NCBI GenBank assembly: GCA_023227695.1
Contig: JALNVE010000206.1
Span: 1-5,909 of the forward strand
Length of the DNA: 5,909 nt
From: Paludibacteraceae bacterium
Lineage (GTDB): Bacteria > Bacteroidota > Bacteroidia > Bacteroidales > Paludibacteraceae
Reading direction: 5' to 3'
Shown here piece by piece: positions 1-5,811 of the stretch. A program made the position numbers and the translations under genes. Position 1 is the stretch's first letter. The number at the start of each line of letters is the position of its first letter. Under the pieces are notes generated by a model. The model was not told where the DNA came from and searched no databases. It saw nothing but the letters and a program-made list of their open reading frames with translations.

Positions 1-41
1 ACGCTTGGCAATATCTCTCTTAATAGTTGATCTGTTTTCAT
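1..41 (-). CDS. Partial ORF, possible transposase N-terminal region protein
   Basis: The frame opens at an ATG (39-41, minus strand) and encodes MKTDQLLREILPS before leaving the window. Only 13 residues are visible, so the identity is a guess. A short hydrophobic helix ending in LP resembles the start of the small N-terminal protein encoded ahead of the main transposase in ISAon1-type elements. The start is supported by a perfect TAnnTTTG box six bases upstream, an arrangement common in Bacteroidota that would give a nearly leaderless message. It could instead be any other host gene whose start lies here. Confidence 0.4.
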   Translation of the reverse strand, partial: MKTDQLLREILPS

Positions 42-45
42 TCCG

Positions 46-53
46 CAAAGATA
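46..53 (-). promoter_or_regulatory. -7 promoter box TATCTTTG for the left-edge ORF
   Basis: The minus strand reads TATCTTTG, an exact match to the Bacteroidota -7 consensus TAnnTTTG, then GCGGA and the ATG at 41. No clear -33 TTG lies about 19-21 bases upstream. Transcription would start at or just before the ATG, giving a leaderless or nearly leaderless mRNA. Confidence 0.5.
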
Positions 54-97
54 ATGCTATTCATGAATTTTGGGGAATATTCTTGTCGCTATACCAA

Positions 98-118
98 CCC
101 CACCTATCCGCTGATCCC
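98..118 (-). repeat. Putative terminal inverted repeat (left element)
   Basis: Read inward on the minus strand, the tip is GGGATCAG, followed by an A/G-rich stretch and GTGGGG. It matches the repeat at 5789-5811 with gaps: GGG, TCAG, AT, AG and GTGGGG occur in the same order. Such imperfect matching is usual between the two ends of one insertion sequence. The alignment was made by eye. Confidence 0.42.
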
Positions 119-284
119 TAAAAATCTCGGACAGAAATCAAATGCGTATTGGGTGTCACATGTTGGACGAAAGGTCCGCTAAAAATTTAGTGCGAATACA
201 TGTCCACACCAAACGTCAGATTACCAAACCCATTATTTCTGATTTTAGTTGCCCTAAAATAAAACAATTCGTGCTAATTAGTGG
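119..284. other. Intergenic region with no gene, downstream of ttcA
   Basis: No supported coding frame is seen on either strand. The region lies beyond the ttcA stop and up to the putative insertion-sequence end at 118. It contains an imperfect inverted repeat, GGGTGTCACATG at 151-162 against CATGTCCACACC at 199-210, enclosing a small GGAC-GAAAG-GTCC hairpin (165-177). There is no T-run after it on the minus strand, so it is not a standard intrinsic terminator. No clear terminator for ttcA was found. Confidence 0.5.
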
Positions 285-1073
285 TTAAAAACTGTCCACT
301 GACTTTTTCTCTTGATTCTTTTTCTCCTTCTTTATCTCTTTCGGCAGATAATCTGTCTGGACGTTGGTGAGCGCATTCCAAATGCTGTTTTTGATTTCAG
401 GGTTGATCTCCTCCATTTTTCTGATAAGATCCTTTATGTCGCTACGATTGCTCCCCGTCTCGTATGGGCAGTTCTTTGTCTGTTTGTGGTATTCTCTTAT
501 TTGAGCTAATCGAATCAGCTCGTCTTCTTTTATAAGTGCTAATGGACGGATTATAGTCATGTCGAACTTGTCCATTTTCAACAAGGGAGGCATGGTGCTG
601 AATGAGCCTTGAAATAATAGGTTCATTAGCGTTGTCTGTATGATGTCGTCCTGATGATGCCCTAAGGCAATTTTATTGCATCCTAGCTCTTTCGCCACAT
701 CAAAAAGTTTCTTTCTTCGGTTCCATGAGCATAAGAAACAGGGCGCTTTTCGCTTGTCTGTGCTTGGATCGAAGGATGTCTCGCTGTGGATGAATTGGAC
801 GCCGTACTTCTCTGCATGCTTGCGTAGATAATCGATGTCAGATTGGTAGGGTATGTTCCTCATCGTGATATGGACTGCGTAAAGTGTGAATTTTGGACGG
901 AAAATTTTCATCTTTTCGCCCAATAGTTCTACCAGTGCTAAAGAGTCTTTGCCTCCAGATAATCCAATCAGTATTTTGTCTCCATCTTCTATCAGTCCAT
1001 AAAGATCTATCGCTTTACGGAGTTTTCTGTTCAGTTTGTAGAAGAATGCCTCTGTCTCGTCTTGAACTACCAT
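285..1073 (-). CDS. ttcA: tRNA 2-thiocytidine biosynthesis protein TtcA (PP-loop ATPase family)
   Basis: This 262-residue cytoplasmic enzyme is predicted to make 2-thiocytidine at position 32 of certain tRNAs. TtcA adenylates the base with ATP and delivers sulfur with the help of an iron-sulfur cluster. Visible motifs are the PP-loop SGGKDS (residues 39-44), a CxxC pair in PCFLCSWNRRKK (C112, C115), GHHQDD (138-143) and a third cysteine in NCPYE (C202). The CxxC plus distal Cys pattern is what distinguishes TtcA from the related lysidine synthase TilS. The ATG at 1073 is chosen because the only longer in-frame start is a TTG at 1121. That extension adds 16 residues not expected in the family, and a candidate promoter overlaps it. 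The C-terminus ends in a lysine-rich tail (about 245-257). It lies downstream of the lipoprotein gene on the same strand but is separated from it by a strong hairpin, so it is probably transcribed alone. Confidence 0.9.
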   Translation of the reverse strand: MVVQDETEAFFYKLNRKLRKAIDLYGLIEDGDKILIGLSGGKDSLALVELLGEKMKIFRPKFTLYAVHITMRNIPYQSDIDYLRKHAEKYGVQFIHSETSFDPSTDKRKAPCFLCSWNRRKKLFDVAKELGCNKIALGHHQDDIIQTTLMNLLFQGSFSTMPPLLKMDKFDMTIIRPLALIKEDELIRLAQIREYHKQTKNCPYETGSNRSDIKDLIRKMEEINPEIKNSIWNALTNVQTDYLPKEIKKEKKNQEKKSVDSF

Positions 1074-1118
1074 GTTTCCATTTTTTTTTGCAAAGCAAGT
1101 GATATTGCGGAGAACCAC

Positions 1119-1148
1119 CAAAATTCTCTTTTTTTATTAAATAACAAA
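1119..1148 (-). promoter_or_regulatory. Candidate promoter of ttcA
   Basis: On the minus strand, TTTG (1148 to 1145) and GAATTTTG (1126 to 1119) are separated by 18 bases. This fits the Bacteroidota -33 TTTG / -7 TAnnTTTG pattern with one mismatch in the -7 box. Transcription would begin near 1112, leaving a leader of about 40 bases before the ATG at 1073 and excluding the upstream TTG start. The -33 element lies inside the stem of the preceding terminator hairpin. Confidence 0.4.
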
Positions 1149-1180
1149 CGTTCATCATTTTATTCATGATGAACGTTTGT
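1144..1180 (-). terminator. Perfect 15-bp hairpin after the lipoprotein gene
   Basis: Arms 1144-1158 and 1166-1180 are exact inverted repeats around a 7-base loop, starting five bases beyond the lipoprotein stop codon. Its position and strength suggest that it ends the trkA-trkH-lipoprotein transcript. The tail on the minus strand (TATTTAATAAAAAAAG) has few Ts, so it is not a textbook intrinsic terminator. It may instead protect the 3' end of the message. The T-richer flank is on the plus-strand side, where there is no gene to terminate. Confidence 0.6.
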
Positions 1181-1185
1181 ATTTC

Positions 1186-1596
1186 TTATTTGTAATAAAT
1201 GTCTACGATATTAACGATAGGCATGTACTGATCGTTGTAATAACCTTGAGAATTCCACGAAAATCGTACCATCACATCTCCATCCCATGGATGCGGATAG
1301 AAATAATACAGATTGTTTGGTTTGCATACTAAACCGTGATAAGGATTCTCTTTTAAAACAATGGCAAAACCGATTTCAGAACCTTTCCATTCTACTCGTC
1401 CATAATAGTAATGATTGGGATCCAACGCGTATGGTCTTGTGAAATCAGGGTCTTGATAATAGACCCCATTGTAATAATAGTAATATTGACCGTTGTAGTA
1501 GGGCGCATTGTAAGGATTCTCATGATCGTGATCCTTGTTGCAGGATGACAATGTGCCAAGCAATAAAATTAGTGCGAATAATAACCTTCTATACAT
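1186..1596 (-). CDS. Tyrosine-rich predicted surface lipoprotein of unknown function
   Basis: I do not recognise a family for this 136-residue protein. A type II signal peptide is clear: MYRR, a hydrophobic run (about 5-15) and the lipobox LSSC with C19 as the lipidated cysteine. The residues after it, NKDHDHE, are lysine plus acidic, like the lipoprotein export signal that sends Bacteroidota lipoproteins to the cell surface. Surface location is inferred from that. The mature part is unusually rich in tyrosine, about 24 of 136 residues. These are concentrated at 29-65, where YYNG occurs twice (33-36, 41-44) with a YYYG variant at 63-66, and five tyrosines run together at 38-42. There is one further cysteine (C91). 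It lies 102 bp after trkH on the same strand and may share its transcript. No strong promoter of its own was seen; CTACTTTG (1647 to 1640) is only a weak -7 candidate. Confidence 0.82.
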   Translation of the reverse strand: MYRRLLFALILLLGTLSSCNKDHDHENPYNAPYYNGQYYYYYNGVYYQDPDFTRPYALDPNHYYYGRVEWKGSEIGFAIVLKENPYHGLVCKPNNLYYFYPHPWDGDVMVRFSWNSQGYYNDQYMPIVNIVDIYYK

Positions 1597-1698
1597 ACTT
1601 TTTAATAGTTTACCCTGCTTGCTTTATCAAAAATCAAGCCAAAGTAGTGGTTCTGCTTTGTAAAACGTATGAGTTAAAGCTAAAAAGTCGAGAAATCT

Positions 1699-3165
1699 CT
1701 ATTCTTTCCAGAAAGAAGGGAATAAGACAAATAGGACGGTGAAAATCTCTAGTCGTCCGAGAAGCATTAAGAATGACATGATCCATATTGCAGAGTCAGG
1801 GAAAGCAGAGAAATTGCCTGCAGAACCTGACAATCCAAGTCCTGGTCCAACATTGCCGATACTGGTGATCACAGCTCCAGCAGCCTCTTCTGTGTTGATT
1901 CCTAGCCAAGATAGAACAAGGATACCTAAGATAATAGAAACTGCATAGAGTGCCACAAATGCATACACATTGGTTACGATTGTTGATTGTACTATCTTGT
2001 CATTAAATTTAACTGGAATGACGGCATTGGGATGTAGTAATCTTTTGAATTCGTAGTAGCTGTTTTTTGCCAATATGACAATACGAACGGTTTTGATACC
2101 TCCAGAAGTAGAACCTGCACAACCTCCGAGCATCATGGTGATAAGAAGTAATAAACTGACAAATGAACCCCATTTTGTGAAATCGTCAGTTGCAAGTCCT
2201 GTACTGGTCATGATGGTTATGGTTTGAAATAAAGAACTTCTGAATACAGATTCAAGATTATAGATGTCATTGGGAAATCTATAGATTACAATAATTATAG
2301 TGATGAGGAATCCCAATAACAGATAGAATTTAGTCTCCTCGTTAAAGAAGAATTTCTTAAAATTACCTTTGAAGGCAATATAAAGTAGTGAGAAGTTCAT
2401 ACCGCCAATTAACATAAATATCGTGATGATATAGTCGATTAATCCAGAGTTCCAATAACCAACGCTTGCATTTTTAGTGGAATAACCTCCGGTTGAGACG
2501 GTTGAGAATGAGTGACAAACGGCGTCAAAAAAACTCATGCCTGCGATATAAAGCAGAATGATTTGCGTAAAAGTGATGACAGCGTATGTACTCCATAAAA
2601 TTTTGGCTGTCTGCGCTACTCTCGGACGTAATTTGTCTTTTGTCGGACCCGGAACCTCGGCTACATACAACTGCATGCCTCCGATACCAAAGATTGGTAA
2701 TACGGCTAAAGACAGAACGATGATTCCCATACCGCCTAACCATTGGATGAGACTTCTCCAAAACAATAATCCGTGAGGCAACGCTTCTACATTAGAAAGA
2801 ATGGTTGCTCCTGTAGTGGTGAATCCTGACATGGTCTCATAATAAGCGTCGGCATAGTTAGGAATGTATCCGCTGATGAAAAAAGGCAGCGAACCGAAAA
2901 ACGAGAATACAACCCAAATTGTACAGACGATAAAATAGCCTTCTCGTTTTTTCAACTGTTTCTTCTCGCTTTTCCTGAATGGAAAATAGAGGAGAACTGC
3001 AGAAATAAGAGTGATGGCAATGGCATAGCAGAAAGCTTTGAAGTCTGGTTCTCCATAGCAGAAAGCTATAAAAGTGGTTAATGCCATAAATCCAGCTTCG
3101 AAGAATAGGAGTAGCCCTATGATCGAAAATATTAATTTAATATCGAAAAGTTGTTCCTGTTTCAT
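1699..3165 (-). CDS. trkH: Trk potassium uptake system membrane subunit TrkH
   Basis: This 488-residue inner-membrane protein forms the ion-conducting part of the Trk potassium uptake system. Its length matches TrkH proteins, which are about 480 residues. Four pore-loop repeats are visible by their selectivity-filter glycines: FTTTGAT (115-121), STGGYST (224-230), TSTGLAT (320-326) and GNVGPGLG (437-444). The segment GGCAGSTSGGIK (347-358) is the conserved intramembrane loop that gates the pore in this family. Hydrophobic membrane spans run throughout, starting at about residue 11. The start ATG (3163-3165) follows trkA by 48 bp with no terminator between, so the two genes are probably one operon. 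The leader is A-rich without a clear Shine-Dalgarno. No convincing terminator follows the TAG stop, so read-through into the lipoprotein gene is possible. Confidence 0.95.
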   Translation of the reverse strand: MKQEQLFDIKLIFSIIGLLLFFEAGFMALTTFIAFCYGEPDFKAFCYAIAITLISAVLLYFPFRKSEKKQLKKREGYFIVCTIWVVFSFFGSLPFFISGYIPNYADAYYETMSGFTTTGATILSNVEALPHGLLFWRSLIQWLGGMGIIVLSLAVLPIFGIGGMQLYVAEVPGPTKDKLRPRVAQTAKILWSTYAVITFTQIILLYIAGMSFFDAVCHSFSTVSTGGYSTKNASVGYWNSGLIDYIITIFMLIGGMNFSLLYIAFKGNFKKFFFNEETKFYLLLGFLITIIIVIYRFPNDIYNLESVFRSSLFQTITIMTSTGLATDDFTKWGSFVSLLLLITMMLGGCAGSTSGGIKTVRIVILAKNSYYEFKRLLHPNAVIPVKFNDKIVQSTIVTNVYAFVALYAVSIILGILVLSWLGINTEEAAGAVITSIGNVGPGLGLSGSAGNFSAFPDSAIWIMSFLMLLGRLEIFTVLFVLFPSFWKE

Positions 3166-3213
3166 CTTATTTGGTAAAAACCGAATCTTAATTCAAGTTG
3201 TCTTTTCCCTGTT

Positions 3214-4545
3214 TTAGTTGAATAGTTTGTCAAGTTTCTGTATACTGGAAGAGACGCAGAAGACAATCACATTGTCGTTGGCCTTGATTTCAGTGTTACC
3301 GTTTGCTATATAGCCTTTACCGTCTCTTATAATACCTCCGATGAAGATATTCTTAGGAAATTTCAAATCCTTGATCTTTCCCTTCGTGATCGAAGAGTTC
3401 GGTTTAGCTGTGATCTCAACAACTTCGGCGTCAACGTGGGTAAGGCTCTTTACCTTGCTCACATCAGCATCAAGTGTATATTGATAGATATAGCTGGCGG
3501 CAATCAGTTTCTTGTTGATAACGGTACCGATGTCCAAACTCTCTGCGAGTGGGATATAATCGATATTTTCAATCTCAGAAATGGTCTTCTTCAATCCAAA
3601 TCTCTTGGCAGCAATGCAGGCAAGAATGTTGGCCTCGGAGTTGTCTGTCAATGCTACAAAGGCGTCCATGTTTTCAATTCCTTCTTCCTTCAATAGCTCC
3701 AAGTTGCTGGCATCTCCGTGAATGATAAGTGCTCCGTCCATCTGTTCAACCAGTTTGAACGTTTTACTCTTGTCCTTTTCCAATACCTTGATGTCTATGT
3801 CTTTAGGTAAGCTCTGTACCGTCTTGATGGCGATACGTCCGCCTCCCATAATCATGAGGTCTTTTACATTAATCACCTCTTTGCCAGCCTCTTTACGTAC
3901 ATGAGAAATGCTGTCCTTTGTGGTGATGAAGTATACGATATCGTTAGGTTTGATTTCGTCTTGTCCAGAAGGGATGATGGTGCTGAGGTCTCTTCTGATG
4001 GCAACAACGCGGTAGCAGTCACTGTCTTTGAGATCCATTAATCGTTGGTTGATGATAGGAGCCTTGTCTCTGATCTTCATACCGATCAGTGTTAATGCTC
4101 CGTTGTTGAATTCCATCCATTGGCGCACCCAGTTCATTCGAAGCGAGTTGACAATCTCTTCGGCAGCCAACCTCTCTGGATAAATCATCGCGTTGATGCC
4201 CAACTGCTCGAAAAACAACTTGTTTTCAGGGATGAGGTATTCATAATTATCTATTCTGGCCAATGTCTTTTTTGCACCTAAGTTCTTGGCAAGAATGCAA
4301 GCTGTGATGTTTTGACTCTCTATTGGCGTTACCGCGATGAATAGGTCGGTCGACGAAATTCTAGCTTCGTTCAAGTCATTGATGGATGTAGGAGAACCCG
4401 TAACAGTCATTATGTCGTAGTTCGACTCCATCTGCTGTAGTTTCTCTTCCTCTTCATCAAGTAAAATGATATCGTGGCTTTCTCTTGAAAGCATTTTCGC
4501 GAGATGGGTTCCCACTTGTCCCGCTCCTGCAATAATTATTTTCAT
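3214..4545 (-). CDS. trkA: Trk system potassium transporter regulatory subunit TrkA
   Basis: This 443-residue cytoplasmic protein binds NAD(H) and nucleotides and gates TrkH from the inner face of the membrane. It has the usual duplicated layout of RCK N-domain, TrkA-C domain, RCK N-domain, TrkA-C domain. The first Rossmann fold begins at residue 1 with GAGQVG (7-12), and an acidic D30 sits at the end of the second strand to bind the ribose. The second starts near 229 with GGGRIA (234-239) and has E256 at the matching acidic position. HGDAS (276-280) and TDNSEAN (300-306) are typical of the second RCK fold. The last glycine of the second nucleotide motif is replaced by A239. The length is close to the family norm of about 450. 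It lies directly upstream of trkH, and a leader of about 110 bases precedes it. Confidence 0.95.
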   Translation of the reverse strand: MKIIIAGAGQVGTHLAKMLSRESHDIILLDEEEEKLQQMESNYDIMTVTGSPTSINDLNEARISSTDLFIAVTPIESQNITACILAKNLGAKKTLARIDNYEYLIPENKLFFEQLGINAMIYPERLAAEEIVNSLRMNWVRQWMEFNNGALTLIGMKIRDKAPIINQRLMDLKDSDCYRVVAIRRDLSTIIPSGQDEIKPNDIVYFITTKDSISHVRKEAGKEVINVKDLMIMGGGRIAIKTVQSLPKDIDIKVLEKDKSKTFKLVEQMDGALIIHGDASNLELLKEEGIENMDAFVALTDNSEANILACIAAKRFGLKKTISEIENIDYIPLAESLDIGTVINKKLIAASYIYQYTLDADVSKVKSLTHVDAEVVEITAKPNSSITKGKIKDLKFPKNIFIGGIIRDGKGYIANGNTEIKANDNVIVFCVSSSIQKLDKLFN

Positions 4546-4662
4546 TTTTTTTTCTTTTATCTTCTGTCTAAAAGAAGATTTGTCTTTTGATTTGCTGTAC
4601 TCTCAGGAATAATTTCGAAAGAGAGTTTTTTTTATTTTGTATTTTAGTTATACATTGCGGCA

Positions 4663-4670
4663 CAAAATTA
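4663..4670 (-). promoter_or_regulatory. Candidate -7 box for the trkA-trkH operon
   Basis: The minus strand reads TAATTTTG, an exact TAnnTTTG match, about 118 bases before the trkA ATG. It is the only exact match on the minus strand between 4546 and 4720. No good -33 TTG is seen 19-21 bases further upstream, so the call rests on the -7 box alone. Confidence 0.42.
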
Positions 4671-4800
4671 ATTATATTTTTTGTATTTTGTATAAATTTC
4701 GGACTCTTAATAAATTTTGCATAATCAGCAAATGAAGATCATCAAAGCGATCAAATGCTCTTTCTACTTTCTATTCATGGAGGTTGTTCGTAATAAAATG

Positions 4801-4808
4801 TATATTTG
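4801..4808 (+). promoter_or_regulatory. Candidate -7 box for the PAP2 phosphatase gene
   Basis: TATATTTG matches TAnnTTTG exactly and lies about 100 bases before the ATG at 4911. A TTG at 4784-4786 is only 14 bases upstream, too close for a standard -33 element, and no better one is seen. A leader of about 95 bases would result. Confidence 0.42.
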
Positions 4809-4910
4809 TACGTTGATAAAACGTGAGTCGAGATTTGTGGTTGCAGATTTTGAAAAGTTTTTTTTGTTTTCAAACATTAGTGCTTTTGTAGCTTTATTTA
4901 TAGGTAGATT

Positions 4911-5615
4911 ATGTTAGAAAGTATTTTGGAGTGGGACCGCCAGATGATGGTTTCTCTCAATTTAAGTGGTTGCCATACCCTTTTTGGCGATTATTTCATG
5001 TGGATGACAACACAGATTTTCATTTGGTTGCCTGTTATCTTAATGTTGCTTTATGTGATTATAAAGAATAAAGGACAAAAGGCCATTCCTGTTATTTTGA
5101 TGATAATTGCAGTCTTTGTCTTGTGCGATCAGCTCTCTTCTTCTATCATGAAGCCATTGATTGCGAGACCGCGTCCAAGTCATGACCCTTTAGTGATGAA
5201 TATGTTGCAATATTTTAAAGATTATAAGGGGGGATCTTTCGGGTTCCCTTCATCACATGCTGCTAATTCGTTTGGATTTGCCATGTTTTCAGCGCTCCTG
5301 TTCAGATACCGTTGGTATTCGATAGTGGTTTTTGTTTGGGCTACCCTATGTGCTTACACAAGATTGTATCTAGGTGTACATTATCCTCTTGATATAATAA
5401 CAGGAGTGTGCATTGGAATGCTATTCGGAGCACTTTGTTATTATGTTTATTGCCGTTTCGGGAATAATAAGAAATATCAGATAAGTGAACACGCAACGCT
5501 TCCTACTGAGACTCGTTCTGGATATTTGAAGGCTGATTTGAACAGGTTATTGGGCGTGTTGCTTATTGTCTTTTTCTGCATCGTATTCTTTGCCGTAAAG
5601 ATGTCAACGCTGTAA
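4911..5615 (+). CDS. PAP2-family membrane phosphatase
   Basis: This 234-residue integral membrane protein belongs to the type 2 phosphatidic acid phosphatase superfamily. All three catalytic motifs are present. Motif 1, K-x6-RP, is KPLIARPRP (K81, R88, P89). Motif 2, PSxH, is PSSH (113-116), with H116 as the proton donor. Motif 3 is TRLYLGVHYPLD, with R151, the nucleophile H157 and D161. About five to six hydrophobic spans are seen, including about 35-51, 58-72, 119-131, 136-149, 163-180 and a C-terminal span at 213-229. The likely substrate is a lipid phosphate in the inner membrane, such as undecaprenyl diphosphate, phosphatidylglycerol phosphate or lipid A phosphate. The sequence does not decide among these. 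The ATG at 4911 is preceded by AGG (4902-4904) at a 6-base gap, a modest Shine-Dalgarno. It is transcribed divergently from trkA and appears to be a single-gene unit ended by the hairpin at 5637. Confidence 0.9.
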   Translation: MLESILEWDRQMMVSLNLSGCHTLFGDYFMWMTTQIFIWLPVILMLLYVIIKNKGQKAIPVILMIIAVFVLCDQLSSSIMKPLIARPRPSHDPLVMNMLQYFKDYKGGSFGFPSSHAANSFGFAMFSALLFRYRWYSIVVFVWATLCAYTRLYLGVHYPLDIITGVCIGMLFGALCYYVYCRFGNNKKYQISEHATLPTETRSGYLKADLNRLLGVLLIVFFCIVFFAVKMSTL

Positions 5616-5636
5616 TAATAGAATCTTTAAAATAAA

Positions 5637-5671
5637 AAAAGCATCTACATTTATTTTGTGTAGGTGCTTTT
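5637..5671. terminator. Bidirectional intrinsic terminator between the PAP2 gene and tonB
   Basis: Arms 5637-5649 and 5659-5671 pair over 13 bases with one G-T wobble (GCATCTACA against TGTAGGTGC, plus AAAA/TTTT) around a 9-base loop. On the plus strand it lies 21 bases after the phosphatase stop and is followed by TTTTCTTATTT. On the minus strand it lies 18 bases after the tonB stop and is followed by a run of seven Ts. It therefore serves both convergent genes. Confidence 0.85.
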
Positions 5672-5689
5672 CTTATTTAGTTGTTCTTT

Positions 5690-5788
5690 TTAGGAATTAG
5701 CCAATTTAAAGAAGATTGGAACAATGAAACTTGTTCTTACGTTCTTGCCGCCTTGTTTGCCTGGATTCCAGTTAGGCATGGAGTTTAC
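5690..5788 (-). pseudogene. TonB C-terminal fragment, cut by insertion sequence
   Basis: A minus-strand frame ending at a TAA (5690-5692) encodes the last 32 residues of a TonB-type energy transducer. Its core reads MPNWNPGKQGGKNV and then RTSFIVPIFFKL. This matches the pattern common to Bacteroidota TonB C-termini: a W-x-PGKQ-x-GK turn followed by a V-x-x-x-x-x-VPI-F strand. In intact proteins this domain contacts the TonB box of outer-membrane receptors and passes on proton-motive force. Here the frame meets the insertion-sequence tip at 5789 and hits an in-frame TGA two codons later, so the N-terminal membrane anchor and most of the periplasmic domain are missing from this side. The remainder may survive beyond the element, outside the window. 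The gene may be one of several tonB paralogues. Confidence 0.8.
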
Positions 5789-5811
5789 GGGTCAGTAGAA
5801 ATTTAGTGGGG
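5789..5811 (+). repeat. Terminal inverted repeat of the right-hand insertion sequence
   Basis: The tip starts GGGTCAG and reaches GTGGGG at 5806-5811. It resembles, with gaps, the minus-strand sequence running inward from 118. The boundary is fixed by the loss of tonB similarity after codon GTA (5786-5788). Confidence 0.55.

Larger units (their letters stand above)
1..118 (-). mobile_element. Putative insertion sequence, 5' end only (continues beyond left edge)
   Basis: This stretch is read as the start of an insertion sequence transcribed leftwards. Read inward from 118 on the minus strand, it begins GGGATCAG and reaches GTGGGG about 15 bases in. The insertion-sequence end at 5789 begins GGGTCAG and reaches GTGGGG in a similar place, so the two look like the left and right imperfect terminal repeats of related elements. 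Inside lie a -7 box and an ATG that opens a reading frame running off the edge. Membership in an ISL3/ISAon1-like group is inferred from the right-hand element and from the short N-terminus. The outer boundary at 118 is uncertain by a few bases, and no target duplication can be checked because the other end is outside the window. Confidence 0.5.
4546..4910. other. AT-rich divergent intergenic region between trkA and the PAP2 phosphatase gene
   Basis: These 365 bases separate two divergent genes and hold their candidate promoters. The trkA leader side contains two inverted repeats. One is ATCTTC/GAAGAT (4559-4564 and 4574-4579, 9-base loop). The other is ACTCTC/GAGAGT (4599-4604 and 4621-4626, 16-base loop), followed on the plus strand by a run of eight Ts. 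A small plus-strand frame, from an ATG at 4732 to a stop at 4917, overlaps the phosphatase start and spans its candidate promoter; I do not count it as a gene. No known riboswitch or RNA gene was recognised. Confidence 0.55.

Noticed and set aside
184..199. Shared TTAGTGCGAATA between the left intergenic region and the lipoprotein signal-peptide codons near 1570
   Set aside because: A 12-base match is about what chance allows in a window of this size, and one copy is coding sequence.
312..509. Plus-strand frame opposite ttcA
   Set aside because: It is antisense to a well-supported gene and has no recognisable motif. The same reasoning removes the plus-strand frames at 893-1102, 1739-1948, 2558-2776, 3436-3696 and 3722-3904.
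1074..1121. N-terminal extension of ttcA from a TTG start
   Set aside because: It uses a TTG codon, adds 16 residues not expected in the family and overlaps the candidate promoter. The ATG at 1073 gives a normal start.
1690..1699. GAGAAATCTC beyond the trkH stop as a terminator
   Set aside because: The possible stem is only 3-4 bp, too weak for a terminator despite the Ts that follow on the minus strand.
1545..1742. Plus-strand frame across the lipoprotein-trkH gap
   Set aside because: It overlaps both neighbouring genes on the opposite strand and shows no domain or promoter.
2525..2761. Second minus-strand frame inside trkH
   Set aside because: It is out of frame with a full-length trkH and shows no family features.
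4732..4917. Small plus-strand frame of about 61 codons overlapping the start of the phosphatase gene
   Set aside because: It has no recognisable domain, spans the candidate phosphatase promoter, and lies in AT-rich DNA where such frames arise by chance.
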